Shown here one piece after another: positions 50,248 to 59,607 of a stretch of 64,000 nucleotides of DNA. The position numbers were made by a program, and so were the translations under genes. Origin of the DNA: Mesorhizobium sp. L-2-11 (lineage in GTDB: Bacteria; Pseudomonadota; Alphaproteobacteria; Rhizobiales; Rhizobiaceae); NCBI RefSeq assembly GCF_016756595.1, contig NZ_AP023257.1:6402001-6466000 (forward strand), written 5' to 3'. The notes beneath the pieces are model-generated. The model made no database searches. It had not been told where the DNA came from and worked only from the letters and a program-made list of their open reading frames with translations. How positions within the stretch are numbered: the stretch's first letter is position 1; every line of letters starts with the position of its first letter.

Positions 50248-51540
50248 TTACGCAGCAACAGAGCGAAGCAAAATGCGATGGCCATGCCGCACGCGGATGA
50301 AGCCATTCTCGACGTCCACTATCCCGTCGTCGGCCAGCATCGCCAAGCGCTCAGCTGAATCGAGAAAATGGGTCCAATCAAATCCGTGGGCGGCACAGAT
50401 TGCCGGTACGTCGGCCTCGAGATCACACATCAGTCGCTCGATGATTGCGCCTCGGACGCGGTCTTCGCCGATGAGACGGTAGCCCTTCGACGTTGCCAAG
50501 CGACCAGCTGCGATATGCTGACTATAGGCCTCCAGCGCGCCTGCGTTCTCGACGTAACCCTCTCCAACACGCCCGATAGCCGACGCACCAAAGGCGATCA
50601 GGGTTTTGCAGGTGTCGGCAGAGTAACCTTGGGAGTTGCGCCGCAGGCGACCGGTTTTCTGAGCCAATGCGAGCTCGTCGTCCGGCAAGGCGAAGTGGTC
50701 GACCCCAATCTCTCGGTAGCCGGCAGCAACCAGCGTCTCGGCGACGGCCGCAGCTTGTTCGGCGCGGGCAGCGCTGTCCGGTAGTCCTGCCTTTTCGATG
50801 AGGCGCTGATGTTTATTAGAAGACGGCGTGTGAGCGTATCCGAACACGGCAATCCGCTGCGGGCGCATCGCCACCGCCACCGTGGCGGTCTGGACGCAGG
50901 ACTGCATCGTCTGATTGGGAAGACCGTAGATGAGATCGATGTTAATGCGGTTTATTCCCTGCTGGCGCAGGTTTTCGACGGCAGTCGCCGTCTGCTCTAC
51001 ACTCTGGATACGATTGATCGCTTTTTGAACACTGGGGTCGAAACTTTGCACGCCGAGGCTCGCGCGGTTCACCCCGGCTGCACTTAAGGCTTCGGCCATC
51101 TCCGCGGTGAACGTGCGCGGATCGATCTCGACGGCGATGGCGGTCTTTTGCCTGAACGCGAAGCGGCGGCGTAGAAGCTCCGTCAAGGCGAGGAATTCCG
51201 TTGGCTCAAGGAGCGTGGGCGTTCCGCCGCCAAAGTGCACGTCGCTCACGGGCAGCGCCTGCGGCGTTAGCTCTGAGACCAAATGGATCTCGCCGCGCAG
51301 CGCCGCCACGTAATTTTGGTTCGGCGGGTCCCGCTGGGTGATGGTAGTAGGGCAGCCGCAATACCAGCACATCGACCGGCAGAACGGAATATGGATATAG
51401 AGCGATACGGGATCGTTAGCCGATAGGCCGCCGAGCCATTCCCCATAGGCCTCCGCGCCGATCGCTGCGGAGAACTGCGGTGCAGTTGGATAATTGAAAT
51501 ACCAAGGCAGGCACGCCTCGCTATGTTTTGTCTGTAGCAT
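50248..51540 (-). CDS. hemN: Oxygen-independent coproporphyrinogen III oxidase-like HemN, 3' end altered by IS66
   Basis: 430 aa. Radical SAM motif in YIHIPFCRSMCWYCGCPT (CX3CX2C plus Cys), VHFGGGTPTLLEP, VEIDPRTFT, ASLGVQSFDPSVQ and INIDLIYGLPNQT fit HemN. It decarboxylates coproporphyrinogen III without O2, supplying haem in low-oxygen nodules. The IS66 copy inserted ten residues before the original end. The frame now reads RSVAA and stops at a TAA created by the terminal GTAAGCG of the IS. The lost tail (AFDAYLDQS) is at 47683-47721. The enzyme may still work, as the catalytic core is untouched. Confidence 0.88.
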   Translation of the reverse strand: MLQTKHSEACLPWYFNYPTAPQFSAAIGAEAYGEWLGGLSANDPVSLYIHIPFCRSMCWYCGCPTTITQRDPPNQNYVAALRGEIHLVSELTPQALPVSDVHFGGGTPTLLEPTEFLALTELLRRRFAFRQKTAIAVEIDPRTFTAEMAEALSAAGVNRASLGVQSFDPSVQKAINRIQSVEQTATAVENLRQQGINRINIDLIYGLPNQTMQSCVQTATVAVAMRPQRIAVFGYAHTPSSNKHQRLIEKAGLPDSAARAEQAAAVAETLVAAGYREIGVDHFALPDDELALAQKTGRLRRNSQGYSADTCKTLIAFGASAIGRVGEGYVENAGALEAYSQHIAAGRLATSKGYRLIGEDRVRGAIIERLMCDLEADVPAICAAHGFDWTHFLDSAERLAMLADDGIVDVENGFIRVRHGHRILLRSVAA

Positions 51541-51889
51541 AGCCGTTTCTCATCTTGATGTTAGCTCCATACCTGCCGCGCTCTCCTATGTCTCTGATCT
51601 TCAACTGTCGCGGCGCAACTTGTATTTCCGTCGTGCCAATTAGCCTGTGTACAATAGTCTCCATGGAAGCGCGCACGGGTGCGCTTTATTGGGGCGCTGT
51701 TGGCGAAGGGCGGATTTGGTCGGCGCATCTGGTGCAGGTGTTCGATTCCACCCGTAGTGCGCGCCACGTCTCCGCCCTCGCCGCCGGCTTCATCTCGCTT
51801 CAATCCACACGGTCCTAAGGCTTGCGCACTATTGTCCATGAGTTTTTGAGACATGTGGGTGTATTCGAGGGCGTAACGGCGGGCGTATC

Positions 51890-52345
51890 CCTGCAGGTTG
51901 CCCTCGGCCTTGGACAGTGCATCGACATCGAGGATGGTGCGCCATTGCGGCTTGCCTGACCTGTAGGATTCCCAGTTCGCACGCCGCCACAAGGCTTGCA
52001 CGTGCGTCCCGTCCTGCCAGAGTTGTCGATCATGTCGCCTTGCGCAAGGCCGGGCGAAGCAATACGATCGGTGGCCTGTAGGATCTTCAGAATGTCGGCT
52101 TGGTATTCTCTGTAGCGCGGATCTTTCGACAGCTTATTGACGGTCGATAGGTTATGCGCCCTGACCCAGGTCATCGCCTCGACGTCGTCGACCTCGTTCA
52201 GATAGGCGCGGGGGTCGGTGGCATCGTTAGGAGCCTCGTTGGGGTTGGAACCGATCGCCTTGGCGATGGTGGTCATCTGGGGCTGGGCGGAAGCCGTCAT
52301 GGCGGTCGCCGTAGCTAAGGCCGTCGCCGTCATTAAGCTGTTCAT
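51890..52345 (-). pseudogene. Prolyl oligopeptidase-family remnant
   Basis: A signal-peptide-like start (ALATATAMTASAQP) is followed by DPRAYLNEVDDVEAMTWVRAHN and DPRYREYQADILKILQATDRI, then, after a frameshift, ALWRRANWESYRSGKPQWRT and ILDVDALSKAEG. These are the N-terminal propeller-edge blocks of prolyl oligopeptidases. The rest of the propeller and the whole hydrolase domain are missing; 51560-51890 is not recognisable. Confidence 0.7.
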
Positions 52346-52499
52346 AGATGTACTGCTGATGGTTAGCTCTTTCGAAAGCCTCGAAAAACGTAGCCGAAGC
52401 GATGGAAATGAACCGCTTCGCCTCTTCTAGGCAAGAGCTGTGCCAGTAAGACACGCTTGAATTCAATGGATTATTCTGGGGCGGTGGGCGGCCGTCTAG

Positions 52500-52790
52500 G
52501 ATAAGTCGCACCGTAATTGTCGCAAGCGCGACACGCTTGTCGCTTGGGAGCATGCTGCCCAAGCGACAGAGGCGAACGCCACCAGCTTGTTTTGAGACGT
52601 GATTCGCCTCAGGTAGCCGTTGCTCATGCCCGCGATGAAAGCACCGGTGCCGAAGCCGCCAATAAAATGCCGTAGACGATCCGTCCGCTCTTCAATTGAT
52701 TCCGGACGACGAGAGGGAGCAGCGCCAGTATGGAAATGCTGGCCAAGCCGAAAATCAGAGATCGCTTGTGAGAGCGAGATGGCTGGATAG
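52500..52790 (-). pseudogene. Major facilitator transporter fragment
   Basis: Joined frames read HKRSLIFGLASISILALLPL, VVRNQLKSGRIVYGILLAGF and GTGAFIAGMSNGYLRRI. This resembles the middle transmembrane segments of DHA-type MFS exporters. Only about 90 residues remain and at least one frameshift is present. Confidence 0.5.
52538..52568. repeat. 11-bp inverted repeat
   Basis: TGTCGCTTGGG and CCCAAGCGACA are perfect mirror arms with a nine-base loop, inside the MFS remnant. No T-run follows. Possibly incidental. Confidence 0.4.
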
Positions 52791-52821
52791 CTCGGACACT
52801 GAGCAGAGGCGGGAATTAGCT

Positions 52822-53211
52822 ATGGCGCGAGCTGACGTAGAGCGATTCATCAACGAGTTGGGAAAAAAAGGCAGTCCGCTTGAAAACCTCAAACGGCGTG
52901 CTGGAGGGCTTGCATCGATTGTAGAATTTGCAAAGGACCTCGACTACAACATCACACTCGACGAGGTTAAAGGTTTTATCCGATCGAACAGCCGAGAAAA
53001 ACCAAATAGCAAGAAGCTTCGCGCGACTGCGGGCCGCAAGGGTGGTTCGAGTGTTTCGACCTTGACCAGCCTTGTACACACCAATGCGTTGGCTAATTGC
53101 GCTCCGTGTACGTCCATGAGCCCTGTTAAAGTCGATGGAAAAACTGCAGCGGTCGCGGTCGCGGTCGCGGTCGTTGTCGTTGTTGTGATAGTTGTAGCTG
53201 TCGCGAGCTAG
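52822..53211 (+). CDS. Nif11-type RiPP precursor peptide with Ala/Val-rich tail
   Basis: 129 aa from ATG 52822. Residues 1-55 (ARADVERFINELGKKGSPL, LASIVEFAKDLDYNITLDEV) are a Nif11-like leader domain, used to recruit RiPP tailoring enzymes. A Gly-Gly at 74-75 (GRKGG) is a plausible processing site. Residues 76-108 are Ser/Thr-rich with Cys93 and Cys96. The last 21 residues (109-129) are only Ala and Val, apart from one Ile and a final Ser, alternating A-V and then a V run. This resembles cores that PoyD-type enzymes epimerise to D-residues. The frame is open further upstream but shows no leader character. The epimerase-like gene starts 41 bases downstream. Confidence 0.78.
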   Translation: MARADVERFINELGKKGSPLENLKRRAGGLASIVEFAKDLDYNITLDEVKGFIRSNSREKPNSKKLRATAGRKGGSSVSTLTSLVHTNALANCAPCTSMSPVKVDGKTAAVAVAVAVVVVVVIVVAVAS

Positions 53212-53252
53212 CTCTGATCGCATTGGCTCGAAGGAGCCGGTCTGAAGAGAAC

Positions 53253-54769
53253 ATGATCGCAAAGCTTGTCAACGAGATAATGCCATCAGGCGGACAAGGG
53301 ACCGCTGCAAGGGCTCATCTCTACCCTCGGAGCGAACGCTGGCGGCAGATTTTTGATCGGCGCACGCCTAAGGAACGGCGCAGTTTGTCACATATCAAGC
53401 GCTTCATGGAGCGGCTGGCCGGTGATGGGAAATTCCGTACGGCGCTTTCCGAGAACCTCGACAACCCTCGGATAGTGACCGCGCGATACGGCATCGAAGT
53501 TGACCCAATGGAGATGCTGCCGCTCTGGTGCGGTGACTACCTGAAGTATCGCTTCAAGCCGGAGTCTGCCCCGTGGCCGCTGGCTATGATGTGGGATGAG
53601 TATACGCGGGAGATGTTGCGCCATCGCGACCTCCTGCGCGGCCAAGGCGAAATGTCGACTATCAATCCTCGCTTTCATGCCTGGCGCGAGCGCCAAATCC
53701 GGCGCTGTAACGACGAAATGGGCGAATTGGCGCCGTCAATCGCGCACTCTGTCATCGCTTTCGAGCTGAGCGAAGGCTGCACCGTCGGTTGCTGGTTCTG
53801 TGGCCTCTCGGCGGGTACCTTCAAAGGTTACTATGAATACACTGAGGAGCATGCAGAGGTTTGGCGCGGCGTGCTCCGTGCGGCGAGCGAAATGTTTGGT
53901 TCGGCAGTCCGCACTGGCTTCTGTTACTGGGCACAGACCCGATCGACAACCCGGAGTACGACCGTTTTCTGTTCGACTACCATCAGATCACGGGCGAATT
54001 GCCACAAACGACGACGGCGGCCCCGCTCAAGGATCAGGCACTCACCAACCGCGTGCTCGAACTGTTCGAACGCTACGGTCGCGTGACCAATCGTTTCTCA
54101 GTGCTAAGCACGGACCATCTTAATCAGATACACGCGGCGTTTTCGCCCGAGGACCTGATGGGGGTCGAACTCATCCTGCAGGGCAAGGACGGGCCGACCG
54201 CAAAGGCTTTCACCGGGCGCGCACGAGCGCGGAAGGAGAAACTCAGGGCAGCCGGCAAAGACGCCGCAATCGCCGTGCCGGAGGGCTGTCCCACGACAAT
54301 CGCCTGTGTTTCTGGCTTTCTCGTGAACATGCGGCAGGGACGTTTACAACTGGTGACGCCGGTACCGGGTAGCGAACGCTGGCCTCTCGGGTACCGAATC
54401 GTGGCTCAACGTTTCTTCAGCGCGCCCGACGAGTTCCGGGAAGGTCTCGATAGCATCATCGACGAGAATATGCTCGAAAGCCCCCCTCCCAACCGGCCAA
54501 TTCGCTTCCGCGGAGACCTGCAATACGAGGCAGGGGACCACTGCTTCCATCTCCGCTCACGCAACAGTGAGCATCGAGTGCTCGACGGGGTGGTTCCGAT
54601 TCCCATTGGCCATCTAATCGCGAGCGCGAACTGTACAGCCTCGGAGCTGATTATGCGGGCCATGGACGGAGCGAGCGTCCTTGCAGTCGCCGACTTGCTC
54701 GATCAGCTATACGCGGCTGGGGTGATCGAAGAGGACCTCGACGACATTTCGCTTGGCAAAACGGGATGA
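53253..54769 (+). pseudogene. PoyD-type radical SAM peptide epimerase, one frameshift
   Basis: ATG 53253 behind GAAGAGA. The first frame has FELSEGCTVGCWFCGLSAGT (radical SAM CX3CX2C, Cys176/180/183) and AVRTGFCYWA. One base is then missing near 53936 and the next frame continues TDPIDNPEYDRFLFDYHQIT to 54769. With the base restored the protein is about 506 aa. The arrangement ELSxGC...FCYWATDPxDNPDY is that of the RiPP maturation amino-acid epimerases, which invert L-residues in a core peptide. It is the only tailoring gene seen next to the Nif11 precursor. As read it is broken; a sequencing error is possible since the loss is AA to A. Confidence 0.72.
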
Positions 54770-54949
54770 CGGGCGCGGGCCGCGGGCTTTTTTGTCCGCA
54801 ACGCCACTGCCCTGCGTCCCGCTCGGGTGAAGCGGGCTATCGCGGCCGGCCTCGACGAAATCGAGGTGCTCGCCGAAGGCTTCGCCAATGACAATGGCGC
54901 CAAGCTTACCGGACCGCTCTATGCCGACGGTTGGCATTGAAGTCATTGG

Positions 54950-55075
54950 CGAGCCAGGCCGGCGTGGCGTTCCCCTCACGGATCATCTGGTCCCACCTCC
55001 AGGTCATCGAACGCGATGTTGCCCGCTCGGCTCTCGCGGATGAAGGCGTGAAGCGGCTGATGACCATTCCCGGCG
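54950..55075 (+). pseudogene. Possible IS110-type transposase scrap fused to nodF
   Basis: The frame that runs into nodF begins with [20 protein letters not shown] and RLMTIPGG, which resembles the 'RLMTIPGVG' block of IS110/IS116/IS902 transposases. It replaces the start of nodF. The 180 bases before it (54770-54930) hold an open frame reading RPARVKRAIAAGLDEIEVLA that I do not recognise. Confidence 0.4.
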
Positions 55076-55099
55076 GGGCTGCGAAGCCCCTGAGCCACG

Positions 55100-55355
55100 C
55101 GACCGAAAGCGGCGCAACAGGGAACCGCGTCGAATCGGAGAGCGGCGAGAGTGTGTCCACCATCGGCGAAATAACGACTGCCACGGAACTGACCTCGCTC
55201 GGAGTCGATTCGCTGGGTCTGGCGGATCTCCTCTGGGATGTGGAGCAGGCCTACGACATCAAGATCGACATGACGCGGCTGACGCCTGGTCGAATCTCAA
55301 GAATGTCGGCGACATGGTGGAAGCCGTCCGCGGTTTGCTCGCGAAGGAGGTCTGA
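55100..55355 (+). pseudogene. nodF: nodF (Nod-factor acyl carrier protein), 5' truncated and frameshifted
   Basis: The sequence [20 protein letters not shown] followed by [16 protein letters not shown] holds the phosphopantetheine Ser in GVDSLGLAD and matches NodF. A frameshift near 55276 precedes the NodF C-terminus, [20 protein letters not shown] and AKEV. The first 15 or so residues and the promoter region are missing; the frame enters from IS-like sequence. NodF carries the polyunsaturated acyl chain for lipochitin oligosaccharides. No nod box was found upstream. Confidence 0.85.
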
Positions 55356-56560
55356 TTGGACAGGCGAGTCGTCATTACTGGGATAGGGGGGCTTTGCGGC
55401 TAGGCAACAACGCCGCCTCTATCTGGAAAGAGATGCGCGAAGGTCGCTCCGCCATCCGCCCGATGGTCACTTCCGCGCTTCATGAGATGAAGGGGACTGT
55501 CGGTACCGAGATCAAGGAGCTGCCCGAGCACGACATCGGCCGCAACCAGCTCGTCTCTATGGACCGCCACAGCTTGCTCGCTGTGCTTGCAGCGCGTGAA
55601 GCCATGCAGCACGCCGGACTTTCCTGCGATAAGGGAAATCCGTATCGCTTCGGCGCGACAGTGGGCGTCTGCGGCTGGGGCTGGGGAACGGTCGAAGAAA
55701 CCTACCGTGACCTCCTTTTGGGCGGCGCGAAGCGTGCTGGCATTTACACTGCACCAAGGGGGTTGCCGAGCGCCGCTGCCAGCCAGGTCAGCGTGAGTCT
55801 CGGCCTGCGCGGCCCGGTCTTTGCCATCGCCTCCGCATGCGCATCAGCCAACCATGCGATCGCTTCGGCCGCGGATCAGATCAAGCTCGGCCGGGCCGAC
55901 GTGATGCTTGCCGGAGGCGCCGAAGCGCCGCTCGTATGCCTTCAGATGAAGGCATGGGAAGCAATGCGCGCGCTCGCTCCAGATACGTGCCGGCCCTTCT
56001 CCGACAGGAAGGGAGTGGTGATAGGCGAGGGTGCGGGCATGGCCGTGCTGGAAAGCTATGAGCATGCCGCCGTGCGCGGTGCCACAATCCTTGCCGAGAT
56101 CGCAGGCATCGGCCTTTCCGGCGACGCCTTCCACATCGTCGCGCCGTCTGTCGAGGGGCCGGAGGCCGCGATCCGCGCTTGCCTTGCCGACGCCGGGCTG
56201 AATGCGGAGGACGTGGACTACCTAAACGCCCACGGCACCGGCACCAAGGCCAACGATCAGACTGAGACGGCGGCGATCAAGCGCGTCTTCGGAGACTATG
56301 CCTATTCGATGTCTGTCTCGTCCACCAAGTCCATGTACGCGCATTGCCTGGGCGCAGCGAGCGCACTTGAAATGATCGCCTCCGTGATGGCGATCCAGGA
56401 GGGCATTGTGCCGCCGACCGCGAACTATCGCGAGCCAGACCCCGATTGCGATCTCGACGTCACGCCCAATGTGGCGCGCGAGCGCAAGGTGCGCGTGGCA
56501 CTGAGCAACGCTTTCGCCATGGGCGGCATGAACGCAGTTCTGGCGTTCAAGCAAGTGTAG
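55356..56560 (+). pseudogene. nodE: nodE (beta-ketoacyl-ACP synthase), frameshift near the start
   Basis: TTG at 55356 directly after the nodF stop begins [14 protein letters not shown] and meets TAG at 55401. Restoring one C (GGC-CTA) joins it to the long frame [19 protein letters not shown] onward to 56560. That frame has the KAS active-site Cys ([10 protein letters not shown]) and the two His motifs ([11 protein letters not shown] and [12 protein letters not shown]). NodE elongates the host-specific fatty acid of Nod factors with NodF. An internal start at 55394 or later would lack the first strand of the fold. All catalytic residues lie after the frameshift, so an N-terminally altered protein is possible. 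Confidence 0.85.
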
Positions 56561-56822
56561 AAGGCATGCGAGATGCCTCCAGTAACTCTATCTCTCGTTT
56601 CCAAATGCTTGCCGGATCACGATTGTGAAGGACGTGCCCTTGGACCGCCTCGGTGAATGCGCCAAGTGGCAGCGGAAGCTGGACAAGCCGGGGCCCCATC
56701 TTTTGCAAAATTCTCAACTGTTGAAGCGACGTCGACGTACCGCTACCCGGAAGGTTAAGCGAGCCCTTCGAGTTCGGCTCGATGGCCTGTCCAAAGCTGT
56801 ATCCGATAATATCTGAAAGGCG
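56547..56822 (-). CDS. Unassigned short frame between nodE and nodG remnant
   Basis: 91 codons, reading [20 protein letters not shown] and [20 protein letters not shown]. No family is recognised and the ribosome binding site is poor. It overlaps the end of nodE by 14 bases. May be a gene scrap or chance. Confidence 0.2.
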   Translation of the reverse strand, partial: RLSDIIGYSFGQAIEPNSKGSLNLPGSGTSTSLQQLRILQKMGPRLVQLPLPLGAFTEAVQGHVLHNRDPASIWKREIELLEASRMPSTLA

Positions 56823-56855
56823 CATGGCCGCCAGTGACCGCTTCCGTGGAAGACC

Positions 56856-57029
56856 GGCCGCAACGCGCTCGTCACCGGAGCAAGTGGTGGAATCGGCGAG
56901 GCCGTGGCGCGGACGCTGCACGCGCAGGGCGCAACCGTCGGCCTGCACGGCACGCGTGTCGAAAAGCTCGAGATGTTGGCTGCCGAGCTTGGCGGGCGGA
57001 CAAGACTGTTTCCGGCGATTGCCGGGTGA
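56856..57029 (+). pseudogene. nodG: nodG 5' fragment
   Basis: Encodes [40 protein letters not shown] and [14 protein letters not shown], the N-terminal Rossmann part of the NodG 3-oxoacyl-ACP reductase with its TGASGGIG cofactor loop. The start codon and everything after about residue 55 (including the Ser-Tyr-Lys triad) are gone. It completes the nodF-nodE-nodG gene order. Confidence 0.8.
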
Positions 57030-57321
57030 TCGCGCTGAGGCACCAGAGCGGCAGATTTTTTGCAGAGGTACTCGGACTGAATACGCGTTCCCATTCACGT
57101 TAGCTGTGGATAACAAGGCTGAATTAACATGCAAAATCTGCGCATCTAAATCGATTTGAGCACTCACGGACGTTGCGGACCAGAATCGCCGTCACCCTGA
57201 AATCGACAAGGCATCGGCTATCCCAAAATCGGGGCTTGACGTTACGTAAGGTCCTATGTTTTCCGATGTGCGGAAACGACTTCCAGTCTCAGCCCAAGGG
57301 CGACGAAAATGAGGGGCAGCA
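57030..57321. other. No gene recognised
   Basis: Between the nodG scrap and the small gene at 57322. It has no conserved frames; the promoter of the small gene may be here. Confidence 0.3.
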
Positions 57322-57513
57322 ATGGTGGCTGGCGAACCTAATGACGTGCGCGTCAAGCGTTGTGGTGGGGGATGGGTTGTTCATATTGTCGAGGACGGCA
57401 AACTGACAGTTCTTCGGTTCAAGACACAGTTTCCCGCCGAAAATTACGCCGATGGCCAACGAGCCAGGCTCGGTCTTGCTGCCAAGCCACCGATCGACGA
57501 ACCTGATATGTAA
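57322..57513 (+). CDS. Small conserved-looking protein
   Basis: 63 aa from ATG 57322 with GAGGGGCAGCA upstream. KRCGGGWVVHIVEDGKLTVL and FPAENYADGQRARLGL have the look of a short rhizobial family of unknown function (beta hairpin then helix). No catalytic residues are evident. Confidence 0.45.
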   Translation: MVAGEPNDVRVKRCGGGWVVHIVEDGKLTVLRFKTQFPAENYADGQRARLGLAAKPPIDEPDM

Positions 57514-57882
57514 CCGGATCAGGCGTCGGATGGCTGGTGAGCCTTGGCGCCGGCGGGAAACACTTGCCGAAGGCCCACCTCAATGCTGCTTGCGGCCGTT
57601 CGGCTAGCCATATTCGCGATGATGGTTGGCACCGCTGCCGATGCGGAAGACGGTAGCCTGCTTGATCGACACGGCGGCAAAGATCATGAAAAGCCAGGTC
57701 GTCAAGGACCCGGCCGCGGCGCTTGAGAAAGCAGCAAGAATTTGCAAGCCGCCACCGCAAGTAACCTGAGACAAGGGTCAGACATGCAAACCGCTGTTCG
57801 CGGATCAGCAGCTGCGAGACATTGCGCCATCCCACGAAGGCCCACGGTGCCCAAGGCGTGGTGGGCATCAGCCTTTCGAAGC
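57514..57882. other. Stretch up to IS66 copy 2, holding a frame cut by the IS
   Basis: 369 bases. A plus frame reading HPTKAHGAQGVVGISLSK at the right end continues across the IS as LSISNFVES and a stop at about 60447. So the IS66 copy may have cut a small frame. No family is recognised. Confidence 0.3.
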
Positions 57883-57890
57883 GTAAGCGG

Positions 57891-59531
57891 TCAGCCGATA
57901 ACGTCAGGCCTAAAGTTCCAAGGCATGAGCATTTCGATTTCGGATGCCGGCCAGCCTTGAGCGATGCGGGTCAAGGTCTGCGAGAGCCAGTCGAGCGGAT
58001 CGACGCTGTTCATGTTGCAGGTTTGCAGCAAGGTGGCTACCGTCGCCCAGGTTCGTCCACCGCCGTGGCTGCCGGCGAATAGACTATTCTTTCGCGTGAT
58101 CGTCTGGGGCCTGATTGCACGCTCGACGATATTGGAGTCGATTTCGATGCGACCGTCCATCAGAAAGCGTTCCAGCGCCTCCCGCCGGGTGAGCGCGTAG
58201 CGGATCGCCTCGGCGGTCTTGGATTTTCCGGAGACCTTGCCCAGTTCCGCTTCCCATAGATCGAAGAGGCTCGCGACAATGGCCACGGACTTTTCCTGAC
58301 GTAGCGCGGCGCGGCTTCCGGCATCCTTGCCGCGGACCTCGTCCTCGACCTTCCACAATTCGGTCATGGCGATGATCGAATCCGTCGCGGCCTGCGAGAC
58401 CCCGCTGATGTGCAGGTCGTAGAATTTGCGCCGCAGGTGAGCCCAGCACCCGGCGAGCCGGATTGTTTCATTGCTGCCGGCTTTGGCCCGTGCCTTGACC
58501 AGGTTGGTATAGGCCGAGTAGCCATCCACTTGCAGGATACCGCTGAATCCGGCGAGGTGGCGCGCCACGCAATCCGCACCTCTGCTGTCTTCAAAACGAT
58601 AGGCAACCATTGGCGGACTGGTTCCGCCATAGGGTCGGTCATCCCGTGCGTAGGCCCACAACCAGGCTTTCGTGGTTTTCCCGGAACCAGGGGCAAGGGT
58701 GGGCAAGGTCGTCTCGTCGGCGAAGACCCTTTCGCCCTCCTTGATGCGCTCCAGTATGTAATCAGCAAGCATCTGCAGCTCGAAGCCCAGATGCCCCATC
58801 CACTGCGCCATCAACGACCGGCTGATCTCGACGCCGTCGCGCAGATAGATCGCCTCCTGCCGATAAAGCGGGAGGCCGTCGGCGTATTTGGAGACGGCGA
58901 TATAGGCGAGCAGCCGCTCCGTCGGCAGCCCGCTTTCGATGATGTGCGCCGGCGCCAGAGCCTGGACCACGCCGTCACGGCCCCGGAAGGCGTATTTGGG
59001 ACGGCGCGTGACGATGACCTGGAACTTCGGCGGCACGACGTCCAGCCGCTCGGATCGATCCTCGCCGATCAGAACCTTTTCAAGCCCCTCGCAGTCGGCC
59101 GGGATTTCCGGCTCGACGACCTCCTCGATGCGTTCGAGGTGGGCAGCAAAGCCCTTGCGCGGACGCGGGGCGCGCTTCGGCTTGTTCCCGACCGCGCGGT
59201 CGAGTTCGCTCCGGATTTCCGAAAGGCCGGTCTCGACCTCTTCGAAGGCAAAGGAGGCCTGCTCGTCGTCGATGGCCAGGCGTAGCCGCTCGGAACGCGT
59301 GCCATGTTGCGTGCGCTGTAAAACTTTCAGGATTGACGTGAGATTGGCGATCCGCTCGCTGGCGCTTTTCTCGACAGCTTTCAGCCGGGCGACCTCCGCC
59401 TCAGATGCTGCGATCCGAGCGTCGGCGACTGCGATCCGGGCCTCGCTTGCAGCCTGCTCGCGAGCCATGGAAAGGATCATCGCCTTCAGCGCATCAACGT
59501 CGTCGGGAAGGGCAAGACCCGGTAGAACCAT
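57891..59531 (-). CDS. tnpC: IS66 transposase TnpC (copy 2)
   Basis: 546 aa, identical to the copy-1 TnpC except for Asn in place of Lys near the C-terminus (QTCNMNSVDP against QTCKMNSVDP), a single A/C change. DDE motifs and C-terminal block are intact. Confidence 0.95.
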   Translation of the reverse strand: MVLPGLALPDDVDALKAMILSMAREQAASEARIAVADARIAASEAEVARLKAVEKSASERIANLTSILKVLQRTQHGTRSERLRLAIDDEQASFAFEEVETGLSEIRSELDRAVGNKPKRAPRPRKGFAAHLERIEEVVEPEIPADCEGLEKVLIGEDRSERLDVVPPKFQVIVTRRPKYAFRGRDGVVQALAPAHIIESGLPTERLLAYIAVSKYADGLPLYRQEAIYLRDGVEISRSLMAQWMGHLGFELQMLADYILERIKEGERVFADETTLPTLAPGSGKTTKAWLWAYARDDRPYGGTSPPMVAYRFEDSRGADCVARHLAGFSGILQVDGYSAYTNLVKARAKAGSNETIRLAGCWAHLRRKFYDLHISGVSQAATDSIIAMTELWKVEDEVRGKDAGSRAALRQEKSVAIVASLFDLWEAELGKVSGKSKTAEAIRYALTRREALERFLMDGRIEIDSNIVERAIRPQTITRKNSLFAGSHGGGRTWATVATLLQTCNMNSVDPLDWLSQTLTRIAQGWPASEIEMLMPWNFRPDVIG

Positions 59532-59607
59532 GGCAAGCAACAGAGCACAAAAACAGCCGCTTTCCCAACCGTTCCAGCCGCATGATTCATCTTGCCGCAG
59601 GCCGGTT

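Larger units (their letters stand above)
47722..50251 (+). mobile_element. IS66-family element, copy 1
   Basis: 2,530 bp with GTAAGCG-type terminal inverted repeats, flanked by the 8-bp duplication GCAGCAAC at 47714-47721 and 50252-50259. It carries tnpA, tnpB and tnpC in the usual order. It is almost identical to the copy at 57883-60412 (one Lys/Asn difference seen in TnpC). Confidence 0.95.

Noticed and set aside
51620..51660. TTGGCACG on the minus strand upstream of hemN as a sigma-54 promoter
   Set aside because: The -24 box is good but the -12 position has AAAT instead of TTGC, and no NifA site is at the right distance.
51725..51775. A tRNA-like T-arm (GTTCGATTCCACC)
   Set aside because: The stem does not pair properly, and no acceptor, D-arm or anticodon arm could be built around it.
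52538..52568. The 11-bp inverted repeat as a terminator or riboswitch
   Set aside because: No T-run and no gene ends there; it lies inside a transporter remnant, so it was listed only as a repeat.
53150..53205. The GCGGTC repeats as a simple-sequence tract without coding meaning
   Set aside because: They encode the end of a frame with a clear Nif11 leader and lie directly before an epimerase gene, so coding is more likely. Repeat slippage may still have shaped the tail.
50252..57882. The segment between the IS66 copies as a composite transposon
   Set aside because: Each IS has its own matching 8-bp duplication; a composite transposon would share one duplication at the outer ends.
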